Positions 26,113-35,426 of a stretch of 62,450 nucleotides of DNA are shown piece after piece (position 1 is the first letter of the stretch; each line of letters opens with the position of its first letter). Position numbers and translations under genes: made by a program. This stretch comes from Paracoccaceae bacterium (GTDB lineage Bacteria > Pseudomonadota > Alphaproteobacteria > Rhodobacterales > Rhodobacteraceae). Location of the stretch: positions 1-62,450 of the forward strand of contig JAAEZA010000021.1 of the NCBI GenBank assembly GCA_018223125.1, given 5' to 3'. The notes under the pieces are model-generated. The model saw nothing but the letters and a program-made list of their open reading frames with translations. It ran no database searches and had not been told where the DNA came from.

Positions 26113-26841
26113 ATGATGCAGAAAACAGACCCTGTGACCCACGCGGATCATGTTGCGGTAATTATGGATGGCAACGGGCGCTGGGCAACCGCGCGGGGGC
26201 TGGAACGCCTGAAAGGCCATGTCAAAGGGGTGGACCGCGTGCGCGAAGTCGTGCGCGCGGCACCCGATTACGGCATCGGCTACCTGACCGTTTTTGCCTT
26301 TTCGACCGAGAACTGGAAACGCTCCGAACGGGAAGTGACGGGGCTGATGAACCTGTTCAAACGCTATATCCGTGGAGAGGCGGCAACCCTTGACGAAGAT
26401 AACGTGCGCGTGCGCTTTATCGGGGATCGCAGACCGCTGGATCGCAAGCTGCGTTCTCTTATGGACGAGTTGGAGAAGCTGACGGAAACCAATACAGGGC
26501 TGAAGCTGACCATTGCGCTGAACTACGGCGGACGGGATGAAATCACCCGCGCTGTGGGGCGGATCGCCAAAGCCGCCAAGATGGGCATGATTGATCCGGC
26601 GGAAGTGAGCGAGCAGATGATCGGCAACTTCCTTGATACATCCGATTTGCCGGACCCCGACCTGATTATCCGCACATCGGGGGAATGCCGCACCTCCAAT
26701 TTTCTGCCGTGGCAGTCCTGTTACGCCGAATATGTCTTTACCGAAACCGCATGGCCCGATTTCACTGTGGCCGAACTGGTCAAGACGCTGAACCAGTTCA
26801 GAGCAAGGGACCGCCGGTTCGGTGCGGCCGTAGCGAAATGA
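26113..26841 (+). CDS. uppS: Undecaprenyl diphosphate synthase (cis-prenyltransferase)
   Basis: The 242-residue enzyme makes the C55 lipid carrier for cell-wall and O-antigen precursors. VAVIMDGNGRWA holds the catalytic aspartate, FAFSTENWKR follows, and DLIIRTSGECRTSNFLPWQ is the C-terminal signature. Two ATG codons are adjacent at 26113 and 26116, and either could start it. The stop overlaps the cdsA start (ATGA). Confidence 0.97.
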   Translation: MMQKTDPVTHADHVAVIMDGNGRWATARGLERLKGHVKGVDRVREVVRAAPDYGIGYLTVFAFSTENWKRSEREVTGLMNLFKRYIRGEAATLDEDNVRVRFIGDRRPLDRKLRSLMDELEKLTETNTGLKLTIALNYGGRDEITRAVGRIAKAAKMGMIDPAEVSEQMIGNFLDTSDLPDPDLIIRTSGECRTSNFLPWQSCYAEYVFTETAWPDFTVAELVKTLNQFRARDRRFGAAVAK

Positions 26842-27626
26842 ACACGGGTGCGGATTTTTCGGATCTGCGCACGCGGGTTATCTCTGCCCTGGCGCTGGTG
26901 GCAATCGGTCTGGCGCTGGTCTGGGTCGGCGGGGATGCCTTTGGCGTGCTGCTGGTGATTGCAGCGGGATTGATGGGCTGGGAAACCAGCCGCATGCACG
27001 CAAGCGCCCCGCTGATCAACTACGTGTTCGGGCTGGTTCTGGCGGCTCTGGTTCTTTCTGCCATGTTCCTGCCGGTGCTTTGGGCTGTCGTGCTTGCGGT
27101 TATGCTGGCCGGAGCGGTGTTTCTCGGGCATCAACGCCCTTGGGCTGTGTTGCTGGCCGCTGCCGCGATCACTGCAGGCTGTTATACACTGCAAATCCTG
27201 CGCAGCGACTTTGGTATCGGCTGGACGCTCTGGCTGCTGGTGGTCGTTGTCGCAAGCGATGTCGGCGGATATTTTGCCGGCAAGATGATCGGCGGGCCGA
27301 AAATCCTGCCGCGGATCAGCCCAAAGAAAACATGGTCCGGCACGGTTGGCGGCTGGGTATTGGCGGCTCTTGTCGGAGCTGTCGCCTATACCGCAGGGCT
27401 TGGCGGTGTCGGGATTGTATTGCTTTCGGTGCTGGTCGCTGTCGCCGCACAAATTGGCGATCTTCTGGAATCTTCGATGAAGCGCCGTGCCGGGATCAAG
27501 GATTCCAGCAACCTTATCCCCGGACACGGCGGATTGTGGGACCGGTTTGACGGAACCATTGGCGCGTCCTGTGCGCTCGGGCTGGTGCTCGCCCTTGGCG
27601 GTGCCGGAGCCCTGGGGCTGGTTTGA
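26838..27626 (+). CDS. cdsA: Phosphatidate cytidylyltransferase CdsA
   Basis: This 262-residue membrane enzyme makes CDP-diacylglycerol from phosphatidate and CTP, the branch point of phospholipid synthesis. About seven hydrophobic helices are followed by the family signature KDSSNLIPGHGGLWDRFDG. The start at 26838 overlaps the uppS stop, and its own stop overlaps the dxr start, so all three are translationally coupled. Confidence 0.95.
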   Translation: MNTGADFSDLRTRVISALALVAIGLALVWVGGDAFGVLLVIAAGLMGWETSRMHASAPLINYVFGLVLAALVLSAMFLPVLWAVVLAVMLAGAVFLGHQRPWAVLLAAAAITAGCYTLQILRSDFGIGWTLWLLVVVVASDVGGYFAGKMIGGPKILPRISPKKTWSGTVGGWVLAALVGAVAYTAGLGGVGIVLLSVLVAVAAQIGDLLESSMKRRAGIKDSSNLIPGHGGLWDRFDGTIGASCALGLVLALGGAGALGLV

Positions 27627-28783
27627 TGCGGCGTGTTTCCGTTTTCGGGGCCACCGGATCTATCGGGCAGAACACCCTTGACCTGATCGCGCGCAGACCT
27701 GACGATTTTAATGTTGTCGCCCTGAGCGGTGGCGCCAATGTGGCGCTGCTGGCCGAACAGGCAAAGGCCTTGCGGGCCGAATACGCCATCGTGGCGCGGG
27801 AAGACCTGCTGGGCGATCTGCGTGCGGCCCTCGCGGGGAGTGCTGTGAAACCCGTTGCCGGGCGTTCGGCCCTGCTGGAAGCGGCGGCTATTCCGGTGGA
27901 CTGGGCGATGTCCTCCGTTGTGGGGTTTGCCGGTCTGGAAATCAGTCTGGCCATCGCGCGCAATTCCAAGACCCTCGCACTGGCCAATAAGGAAAGTCTG
28001 GTCTGTGGTGGCGCGCTTCTGAGCAAGGTCTGTCAGGACAACGGCACCTGCCTGTTGCCGGTAGACAGCGAACATTCCGCGATCTTCCAGTGTATTGGCG
28101 GCGCTGGCAAAGAGGTCGAACGTATCATTCTGACCGCTTCGGGCGGTCCGTTCCTGCATGCGGACCCGAAAGCATTGGAAAGGGCCACGCCGGAACAGGC
28201 GATGGCCCATCCGAACTGGGACATGGGGCAGCGGATTTCCATCGACAGCGCGTCGATGTTCAACAAGGCCATGGAGGTTCTGGAAACCCACGCCCTGTTT
28301 GATGTGTCGCCCGAACAGATCGAGGTTATCATCCATCCCCAGTCGATCATACATTCGATGGTCGGCTTTACGGACGGCGCGATCATGGCGCATCTTGGTC
28401 CGGCAGACATGCGCGGCCCGATCGGTTTTGCGCTGAATTGGCCGGATCGGGTGGACCTGCCGCTGGAGCGTCTGGACTTCGGGGCGCTTGGCGCGCTCAG
28501 CTTCCAGCATCCTGATCCGGCACAATTTCCGGCCCTTGAGCTGGCCAGTCAGACCATGCAGATGGGCGGGCTGGCAGGGGCTGTCTTCAATGCGGCCAAA
28601 GAGGCGGCCCTTGATCTGTTTCTGGACCGCAGGATCGGTTTTCTGGATATGGCTCGTGTGGTGCGTTATGTACTGGCGCAGACAGATGTATCCGGCAGTG
28701 ATACACTAAACATAAAAGATGTGATTGACGCAGATGCAATCGCACGTGTGAGAGCGGGTGAAGCCGCGCAGAAAGGGTTTTAG
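27626..28783 (+). CDS. dxr: 1-deoxy-D-xylulose-5-phosphate reductoisomerase Dxr (IspC)
   Basis: The 385-residue enzyme converts DXP to MEP using NADPH, the committed step of the non-mevalonate isoprenoid route that feeds UppS nearby. The nucleotide site FGATGSIGQNTLD (7-19), LANKESLV and the metal/substrate segment LPVDSEHSAIFQ are intact. The ATG at 27626 shares a base with the cdsA stop. Confidence 0.97.
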   Translation: MRRVSVFGATGSIGQNTLDLIARRPDDFNVVALSGGANVALLAEQAKALRAEYAIVAREDLLGDLRAALAGSAVKPVAGRSALLEAAAIPVDWAMSSVVGFAGLEISLAIARNSKTLALANKESLVCGGALLSKVCQDNGTCLLPVDSEHSAIFQCIGGAGKEVERIILTASGGPFLHADPKALERATPEQAMAHPNWDMGQRISIDSASMFNKAMEVLETHALFDVSPEQIEVIIHPQSIIHSMVGFTDGAIMAHLGPADMRGPIGFALNWPDRVDLPLERLDFGALGALSFQHPDPAQFPALELASQTMQMGGLAGAVFNAAKEAALDLFLDRRIGFLDMARVVRYVLAQTDVSGSDTLNIKDVIDADAIARVRAGEAAQKGF

Positions 28784-28786
28784 ACC

Positions 28787-30130
28787 ATGTTCGATTTCCT
28801 GTCCCACATACCGCTTGTCGGGGGAACGCTGACCTTTCTGGTGCCGTTCATTATCGTGTTAAGTATCGTGATTTTCATCCATGAATTCGGCCATTATATC
28901 GTTGGACGCTGGTGCGGCATCCATGCCGAAGCGTTTTCCATGGGGTTTGGTCCGGTTCTGAAAACATGGACCGACAAACGGGGCACCCGCTGGCAGATTG
29001 CCGCCTTGCCCTTTGGCGGGTTTGTTAAGTTCCTCGGGGATGCAAACGCGGCCAGCGGCGGTGCAGACCGCGGCGCGATAGAGGCCATGCCTGAAGCCCT
29101 GCGCGCCCGCACATTCGAGGCAGCAGCGCTCTGGAAGCGTGCGCTGACGGTTTTCGCAGGTCCGGGGGCCAACTTTATCCTGTCCATCGTGATTTTCGGC
29201 CTGATCGCCATGGGGTCGGGGCGTCCGTCCCCCGATCTGGTGGTCGGCGAGGTGAAATCGGTTCCCGGCGAAACGATCGGTTTGCAGTCTGGCGATCAAA
29301 TCCGCAGCTTTAATGGCCAGCCTGTTTCGGCATGGCAGGATTTTGAGGACTTCAAATATCGCGCTGACGAAAACAGCACGCCTACATACGGTGTGCTGCG
29401 TAATGGCGAAGAACTGACGGTGAGCGGCCCGTTCCCCTGGCTGCCGATTGTATCTTCGGTCAATCCGGTCACGCCTGCGGCAAAGGCCGGTGTGAAAAAA
29501 GACGATCTGGTGATCGAAATGGACGGCAAGCCGATTGCCTCTTTCTTCGAACTGCAAACTATTGTGCAGCAAATGACTTCCCGTGAAGTGTCCATGAAAG
29601 TCCTGCGCGGCACCGAGGTTGTCGATCTTGCGATCACACCCCGTTCCATGGCCTACGAAAAAGAAGACGGCAGCTTTGGCGAGCGGATGATGATCGGCAT
29701 CGGGGCAGGGCTGTCGGTGGCTCCTGTATATGAAACGGTCGGGCTGCTCGGGGCGCTGGATGCGGGTGTCGGCTCTGTCTGGCATCTGGCCAAAACCTTT
29801 GTGCGCACCATCAGCGAACTGGTGACCGGTGGTCTGTCAGTCAAGAACTTGCAAGGTCCGGTCGGGATTGCTGTGGCCTCCGGCGATAGTGCCTCGCAGG
29901 GGCCGCTGGAACTGGTCTTTATGATCGCCTTTATTTCCACGGCAATCGGTCTGATGAACCTGTTGCCGATCCCGATCCTTGATGGCGGTCATCTGGTGAT
30001 CTTTGCCTATCAGGCGATCTTCCGGCGTGCCCCCAGCGATCGCGCCCTTCAGGTTGCAATGGGTGTTGGGCTTTCGCTCTTGTTGATGTTGATGATTTTC
30101 GCCACCTTTAACGACATTATGCGCCTTTGA
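28787..30130 (+). CDS. rseP: Site-2 zinc metalloprotease RseP
   Basis: The 447-residue inner-membrane protease performs intramembrane cleavage, classically of anti-sigma factors and leftover signal peptides. The zinc motif HEFGH is at 32-36 in the first helix, and the third ligand is in the NLLPIPILDGGHL helix near residue 392. Two PDZ-like domains occupy about 130-290. It starts three bases after dxr and precedes bamA, as in many proteobacteria. Confidence 0.96.
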   Translation: MFDFLSHIPLVGGTLTFLVPFIIVLSIVIFIHEFGHYIVGRWCGIHAEAFSMGFGPVLKTWTDKRGTRWQIAALPFGGFVKFLGDANAASGGADRGAIEAMPEALRARTFEAAALWKRALTVFAGPGANFILSIVIFGLIAMGSGRPSPDLVVGEVKSVPGETIGLQSGDQIRSFNGQPVSAWQDFEDFKYRADENSTPTYGVLRNGEELTVSGPFPWLPIVSSVNPVTPAAKAGVKKDDLVIEMDGKPIASFFELQTIVQQMTSREVSMKVLRGTEVVDLAITPRSMAYEKEDGSFGERMMIGIGAGLSVAPVYETVGLLGALDAGVGSVWHLAKTFVRTISELVTGGLSVKNLQGPVGIAVASGDSASQGPLELVFMIAFISTAIGLMNLLPIPILDGGHLVIFAYQAIFRRAPSDRALQVAMGVGLSLLLMLMIFATFNDIMRL

Positions 30131-30205
30131 ATCCGGAAACGGTTCGATTAGAAAGGGTGTAGAAAATTATAAGGTTTGGTTAAGGCCTTGGGGGTTTGGG
30201 ACAGT

Positions 30206-32581
30206 ATGAAGACTTTGCAGATGTCACGGCGCATGAAGCGTAACTTGAAACTCGGTGGTGCGGCTTTGGCGCTTGGCGTGGCGGCAGTTCCGCTGGACAG
30301 CGTCATTTCCCTGCAAAGTTCAATGGCTTACGCGCAAGCCACTGCGCGGTTCTCGCGGGTGGATGTGTCGGGCAACCAACGGATTGCGGCAGATACCGTT
30401 CGATCTATTGCCGGTATTTCGGCCGGAGTGACTGTAACCCCCGGTCAAATAAACACTGCCGTGCAGAATCTCTATTCATCCGGTCTGTTTGAAACAGTAG
30501 ATGTGCGCCCCGAAGGCGGACGTCTGGTGATTGATGTCGCCGAATATCCCACAATCAACGCTGTCGCGATCGAGGGCAACCGCCGCCTCAAGGATGAAGA
30601 CCTGATCGGTCTGATCGGATCTACCCCGCGTCGTGCCTATTCCCCTGCGCAGGCCGAAGCCGATACGCAGGCGCTGACCGAAGCCTATGCGCAGGCGGGG
30701 CGGCTGGCAGCGCGGATCGAACCCAAGATCATCCGCCGTACGGACAACCGGGTTGATCTGGTGTTTGAAGTGCGTGAAGGCCGCGTGATCGAGGTTAACC
30801 GCATCAGCTTTACCGGAAACCGCAGATATTCCGACCGCCGCCTGCGCGGGGCGCTGGAAACAAAACAGGCTGGGCTGTTCCGCACGCTGGTGCGCAAGGA
30901 CACTTTCATCCCCGAGCGGCTGGAATTCGACAAGGAAAAACTGCGGAACTTCTACCTGAAGCGTGGCTACATCGACGCGCAGGTGCTGTCCTCTTCTGCC
31001 GATTTCGCGCGGGAGCGGAACTCTTTCGGCGTGAATTTTCAGGTGCAGGAAGGCCAGCAGTACCGCTTTGGCAAGCTGACACTGTCCAGTCCGGAACAGG
31101 ACGTTAACATCGAAAACTACCGCAGTGCGATGAAGATCGACGAAGGGCGCGTCTACAACCCTGAACTGGTGAACACCACGCTGGAACGGCTGGACGTGAT
31201 CTCTGCGGATCTGGGGCTGCCTTTCGTGCAGGCCCGCCCCCGTGTGACCCGCAACGACGATACCCGCACACTGGATATCGAATTCGAACTTGCCCGTGGC
31301 CAGAAACGTTTCGTGGAACGCATCGATATTGAGGGGAACAGCACCACGCTGGACCGCGTGATCCGGCGGGAGTTCGAGACGGTCGAAGGTGATCCTTTCA
31401 ATGCCCGCAAGGTTCAGGAAGCCACGGACCGTATTCGTGCGCTCGGCTATTTTGCCAATGTGGACGTGCAAACACGTCAAGGCTCTGCACCCGATCAGGT
31501 TGTGATTGATGTGAACGTCGAAGAACAAGCGACAGGCTCTCTGGGCTTCGGGGTCGGTTTTGGCACGGACTCCGGCCTGAGTGGTAGCATTACGCTGACA
31601 GAAGATAACTTCCTTGGCCGCGGTCAGAAAGTCGGGCTGACGCTGAGCACCACCAGCGACGAGCGTGAATACTCTTTCACCTTCACGGAACCGAAGATGT
31701 TTGACCGTGATCTGGCCGGATCGCTGACCCTGTCCTACCAGACAACTGACGATGATGATCTGACCTACAATACGAGTCAGGTGCTGGTGCGCCCCAGTCT
31801 TGAATTCCCTGTCGGAGAAAGCGCGTCGCTGGAAACCTCTTTGTTGTTTGCCAGTAACGAAGTGATACCGGATACGGCGTCCTCGCCGCTTATTCAGGCG
31901 GAATCGGGGCGTAAATCCTCTTTCGGAATTGGCCTTGGCTACACTTATGACCGCCGGAACTCTCCGGTGGATCCAACCGCTGGCTTTATTTTCAGCATCG
32001 ATCAGACGCTGGCCGGCCTGGGGGGAGACAACAAATACTATAAGGCTGTCGCCAATGCCAAAGCCTACAGAAGCATCTTTAACGAAGAAGTGGTTCTTTC
32101 CGCCGAAGTGGAAGGTGGCTATCTGAAAGGTCTCGGGGGGAACACCACCAGTGTGATCGACCGGTTCAATCTTGGCGGTAACTCTTTGCGCGGTTTTGAA
32201 GCTTACGGGGTTGGTCCACGGGACATCACTCCTGACAGCAGTGGCGATTCTTATGATGCGGCACTGGGTGGTAATTTCTACGCATTGGCCCGTCTTGAGG
32301 CGAGCTTCCCGATCGGTCTGCCCGAAGAATACGGTATCTATGGCGGTCTGTTCCTTGATGTGGGCAGCCTTTGGGGGCTGGACACAACCACCGCGACTGC
32401 GGGTGGGATTACGTCGACGGCGTCCTCTTCCGACTTCGAACTGCGCTCTTCTATCGGTGTTTCCCTGTTCTGGGATACCGCGCTTGGCCCGCTTCGGTTC
32501 AACTTTGCCAAGCCGATTGATTACGTCGAAGGTGTCGACAAGACAGAGTCCTTTAACTTCACCATTGACACGCGCTTCTAA
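30206..32581 (+). CDS. bamA: Outer-membrane assembly factor BamA
   Basis: The 791-residue protein inserts beta-barrel proteins into the outer membrane. A signal peptide ends near AYAQA (about residue 41). Five POTRA domains follow (about 44-440), the first with FSRVDVSGNQRI, and then a 16-strand Omp85 barrel ending in the typical terminal phenylalanine (TIDTRF). The ATG at 30206 (MKTLQMSRR) is chosen over a TTG 30 bases upstream. It is followed three bases later by the chaperone gene. Confidence 0.96.
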   Translation: MKTLQMSRRMKRNLKLGGAALALGVAAVPLDSVISLQSSMAYAQATARFSRVDVSGNQRIAADTVRSIAGISAGVTVTPGQINTAVQNLYSSGLFETVDVRPEGGRLVIDVAEYPTINAVAIEGNRRLKDEDLIGLIGSTPRRAYSPAQAEADTQALTEAYAQAGRLAARIEPKIIRRTDNRVDLVFEVREGRVIEVNRISFTGNRRYSDRRLRGALETKQAGLFRTLVRKDTFIPERLEFDKEKLRNFYLKRGYIDAQVLSSSADFARERNSFGVNFQVQEGQQYRFGKLTLSSPEQDVNIENYRSAMKIDEGRVYNPELVNTTLERLDVISADLGLPFVQARPRVTRNDDTRTLDIEFELARGQKRFVERIDIEGNSTTLDRVIRREFETVEGDPFNARKVQEATDRIRALGYFANVDVQTRQGSAPDQVVIDVNVEEQATGSLGFGVGFGTDSGLSGSITLTEDNFLGRGQKVGLTLSTTSDEREYSFTFTEPKMFDRDLAGSLTLSYQTTDDDDLTYNTSQVLVRPSLEFPVGESASLETSLLFASNEVIPDTASSPLIQAESGRKSSFGIGLGYTYDRRNSPVDPTAGFIFSIDQTLAGLGGDNKYYKAVANAKAYRSIFNEEVVLSAEVEGGYLKGLGGNTTSVIDRFNLGGNSLRGFEAYGVGPRDITPDSSGDSYDAALGGNFYALARLEASFPIGLPEEYGIYGGLFLDVGSLWGLDTTTATAGGITSTASSSDFELRSSIGVSLFWDTALGPLRFNFAKPIDYVEGVDKTESFNFTIDTRF

Positions 32582-32584
32582 AGG

Positions 32585-33163
32585 ATGGCGCGGATGACAG
32601 GCAGGACGTTTGGTCTTGGCGCGGTGCTTTCTATCTGTCTGCTGATAGCAGGCGGGTCGGGCGCCATCGCGCAGGCGCAGGATTTTCCGCTTTATGACCA
32701 ACCCCTGCCGGTTGTCAGCATCAACCGAGAGGCTCTGATCCAGCGCAGTGAACTCGGGCGGCATCTTTCGGAGATTTTGGCGGAACGACAGTCTGCGCTG
32801 GTTGCCGAGAACGAAGAGCTTGCAGCCCGTCTGGAGCAGGAAGAGCTAGATCTGACAGAGTTGCGCAAGACCATGAGCGCACAGGAATTCAAGCCCATGG
32901 CCGAGGCATTCGACGCCAAGGTGAAGAAAACCCGCAGGGAACAGGACCAGAAGTCTGTTGAACTCTCCAAATCGCTTGAATCCATGCGCTTCCGCTTTTT
33001 CCGGCAGGCCGAAAGCATCATCCTGCAACTGATGCAGGAGCGGGGCGTGATGTTTGTGCTGGATGAAAGCGTCGTCTGGATGAGTCAGGGCGGCGATGTT
33101 ACAAACACTGTCATAGAGCGGATGAATTCCGCCTATGCTGCGGGTGAAATATCCATCGAATAG
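32585..33163 (+). CDS. skp: Periplasmic OmpH/Skp-family chaperone
   Basis: This 192-residue exported protein has a signal peptide ending near IAQAQD (about residue 31) and then a long coiled coil (about 60-145), the prongs of the jellyfish-like Skp trimer. It holds unfolded outer-membrane proteins for BamA, encoded just upstream. The motif VVSINREALIQRSELG resembles the OmpH start. Conservation is low, as is normal for Skp. Confidence 0.9.
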   Translation: MARMTGRTFGLGAVLSICLLIAGGSGAIAQAQDFPLYDQPLPVVSINREALIQRSELGRHLSEILAERQSALVAENEELAARLEQEELDLTELRKTMSAQEFKPMAEAFDAKVKKTRREQDQKSVELSKSLESMRFRFFRQAESIILQLMQERGVMFVLDESVVWMSQGGDVTNTVIERMNSAYAAGEISIE

Positions 33164-33186
33164 GCTTTGGCTTGCCGAACAGGCTG

Positions 33187-33203
33187 CGGTTCCACTGGAA
33201 CCG
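33187..33203. other. Short perfect hairpin between skp and fabZ
   Basis: CGGTTCC (33187-33193) and GGAACCG (33197-33203) form a 7-bp stem with a 3-base loop in the 88-base gap where many relatives carry lpxD. With no T run it is more likely an mRNA processing or stability element than a terminator. Confidence 0.35.
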
Positions 33204-33251
33204 TGGCACGAGGCAGGCTAAGGTTGGTTTTCTAGAACAAAGGAAGAAGTA

Positions 33252-33728
33252 ATGGCAGACGGCGAGACCGGCAACACGTTGTTAACCGCGGATATTCAAG
33301 ACATCAAACGGATGATCCCCCACCGGTACCCGTTTCTTCTGATCGACCGCGTGAAAGACGTGGATCTGAACAAAAGCGCTGTTGGCATCAAGAATGTCAC
33401 CTATAACGAACCGCATTTTCAGGGGCATTTCCCGTCCAGTCCGATTATGCCCGGCGTAACAATTGTGGAAGCAATGGCCCAGACAGCGGCTGTGCTGGTG
33501 GTTATGACACTGGATATGATCGACAACGATATGCTGGTCTATTTCCTGTCCATCGACAAATGCAAGTTCCGCCAGCCGGTTACACCCGGTGACCAACTGG
33601 AACTGCACGTTAAAGTGATCCGCGGGCGTGGCAAGCTGTGGCGCTTCTCGGGCGAAGCTATGGTAGACGGCAAGGTTGTTGCCGAAGCCGAATTCAACGC
33701 AATGATGGTTCCACCAGAGGATCAGTAA
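33252..33728 (+). CDS. fabZ: (3R)-hydroxyacyl-ACP dehydratase FabZ
   Basis: The 158-residue hotdog-fold enzyme dehydrates beta-hydroxyacyl-ACP in fatty-acid elongation and competes with LpxA for hydroxymyristoyl-ACP. Catalytic H59 (FQGHFP) and E73 (IVEAMAQ) are present, and [13 protein letters not shown] is the N-terminal signature. An AAAGGAAG site precedes the ATG. lpxA begins two bases past its stop. Confidence 0.97.
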   Translation: MADGETGNTLLTADIQDIKRMIPHRYPFLLIDRVKDVDLNKSAVGIKNVTYNEPHFQGHFPSSPIMPGVTIVEAMAQTAAVLVVMTLDMIDNDMLVYFLSIDKCKFRQPVTPGDQLELHVKVIRGRGKLWRFSGEAMVDGKVVAEAEFNAMMVPPEDQ

Positions 33729-33730
33729 AA

Positions 33731-34537
33731 ATGGCTGTTCATGAAACTGCTACAGTCCACCGGATGGCGGTGGTCGAAGAGGGTGCTATTGTAGGCCCCG
33801 ATTGCAAGATCGGCGCTTTTGCCGTGGTCGGGCCGGAAGTCACGCTCGGGCGCGGGGTTGAACTGAAATCCCATGCAGTTGTTGAAGGATGGACAGACAT
33901 CGGTGATGAAACCGTCGTCTTTCCTTTCGCCAGCATCGGACATGTTCCGCAGGACCTGAAGTTCGGGGGCGAACGGACCAAGCTGGAGATCGGTAAACGC
34001 AACCGCATCCGTGAACATGTGACGATGAATCCGGGCACCGAAGGGGGTGGCGGTCTGACAAAAGTGGGCGACGACAGCCTGTTCATGATGAGCGTACACA
34101 TCGGGCATGACTGTATCATCGGCAACAATGTGGTTCTGGCGAATAACGCTTCGCTTGGCGGCCATTGCATTGTCGAGGACAATGTTGTGATGGGCGCACT
34201 GTCCGGCGTGCACCAGTTCTGCCGCATCGGCAAGGGTGCCATGATCGGGGGACTGGCCGCAGTGGTGGCGGATGTGATCCCTTACGGCACCGTGCTTGGC
34301 GATCGGGCCACGCTGGAAGGCTTGAATCTTGTCGGGCTAAAGCGGCGCGGCTATGACAAGAACACCATCAACGGAATGCGCAGCGCCTTCCGATTGTTGT
34401 TCAACGGCACCGGTTCGCTCAAGGAACGGGCGGCGAGCCTGCAACTGGAATATGCCTCCAATGCGCTGGTTCAGGATGTGACGGACTTTATCCTCGACGA
34501 ATCCAGCCGCCACATGACGACCCCAAAAGCGGACTAA
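33731..34537 (+). CDS. lpxA: UDP-N-acetylglucosamine acyltransferase LpxA
   Basis: This 268-residue enzyme performs the first step of lipid A synthesis. The left-handed beta-helix hexapeptide repeats run over about residues 4-190, the catalytic histidine is H126 in HIGHDC, and the C-terminal helices end the chain. The ATG at 33731 is chosen over a frame start that would overlap fabZ by 90 bases. Confidence 0.97.
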   Translation: MAVHETATVHRMAVVEEGAIVGPDCKIGAFAVVGPEVTLGRGVELKSHAVVEGWTDIGDETVVFPFASIGHVPQDLKFGGERTKLEIGKRNRIREHVTMNPGTEGGGGLTKVGDDSLFMMSVHIGHDCIIGNNVVLANNASLGGHCIVEDNVVMGALSGVHQFCRIGKGAMIGGLAAVVADVIPYGTVLGDRATLEGLNLVGLKRRGYDKNTINGMRSAFRLLFNGTGSLKERAASLQLEYASNALVQDVTDFILDESSRHMTTPKAD

Positions 34538-34541
34538 GGGC

Positions 34542-35426
34542 ATGGTCAGCGCACCGGATCTGCAACCACTGGCGATTGTGGCCGGTGACGGGGATTTACC
34601 CAGGTTGCTTGCGGAAGAGTGCCAAAGATCCGGCCGCGACTTTGTACTGGTTCTGTTTGCCGGATTTTCCCCTGGCTGGACCGAGGGACTGCCGGTGATC
34701 AGGGCGGAGTTTGAAAAACCCGCCCGCATGTTCAGGGCTCTGAAAAAAGGCGGTTTTCACGCTGTTACCTTTGCCGGTGCGATGCAACGTCCACAGCTTA
34801 AGCCTCTGAAGTTCGACTGGAAATTCCTGCGTCTTGCCCCAACCCTGCTGCCCGCGATGAAATCGGGCGACGATGTCACCTTGCGAACGATCACTGCGAT
34901 TTTTGAGTCTGAGGGTATGGAAGTCCTCGGCGCCCACGATGTGCTTGCAACGCTGCTGGCCCCAAGCGGGGTGCAGACAGTCGCGAAACTGTCCAAAGCG
35001 GATTGGGCGGACATCAGGCGGGGATTTGATATTGCCGAGGCGGCGGGCCGGCTGGACGTGGGGCAGGGCGCTGTGGTGGCACAGGGGATCTGCCTTGCGG
35101 TAGAAAGCATTCAGGGCACCGACGAAATGTTGCGCTTTGTGGCAGATACCGGTGCGGCGTTCCGGCTGGATAAAAACGGTGCGCGCGGGGTGCTGTGCAA
35201 GCTGCCCAAACCCGGACAGGACTGGCGCACCGACTTGCCGAGCATTGGTCCCGCCACAATTGAAGCCGCAGCGAAAGCCGGTTTGGCCGGTGTGGCGGTG
35301 CAGGCGGGTGGGGTGCTTGTTCTCGGTCTGGAGCAAACCGTAGCAAAAGCGGATGAACTGGGCCTGTTTCTGGTGGGTGTCGGGCGGGATGACCCGTCAG
35401 GAAACACCAACGGAGCGACCCCGTGA
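34542..35426 (+). CDS. lpxI: UDP-2,3-diacylglucosamine pyrophosphatase LpxI
   Basis: The 294-residue protein is the alphaproteobacterial substitute for LpxH, hydrolysing UDP-diacylglucosamine to lipid X. The N-terminal IVAGDGDLPRLLAE and the C-terminal GVAVQAGGVLVLG plus DELGLFLVGV segments match the family (DUF1009). It starts four bases after lpxA and its stop overlaps the lpxB GTG start, so the lipid A genes are tightly coupled. Confidence 0.94.
   Translation: MVSAPDLQPLAIVAGDGDLPRLLAEECQRSGRDFVLVLFAGFSPGWTEGLPVIRAEFEKPARMFRALKKGGFHAVTFAGAMQRPQLKPLKFDWKFLRLAPTLLPAMKSGDDVTLRTITAIFESEGMEVLGAHDVLATLLAPSGVQTVAKLSKADWADIRRGFDIAEAAGRLDVGQGAVVAQGICLAVESIQGTDEMLRFVADTGAAFRLDKNGARGVLCKLPKPGQDWRTDLPSIGPATIEAAAKAGLAGVAVQAGGVLVLGLEQTVAKADELGLFLVGVGRDDPSGNTNGATP

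Noticed and set aside
30476-32764. Long minus-strand frame of 762 codons opposite bamA
   Set aside because: It mirrors a highly conserved gene, a common artefact in GC-rich genomes, and its translation has no known features.
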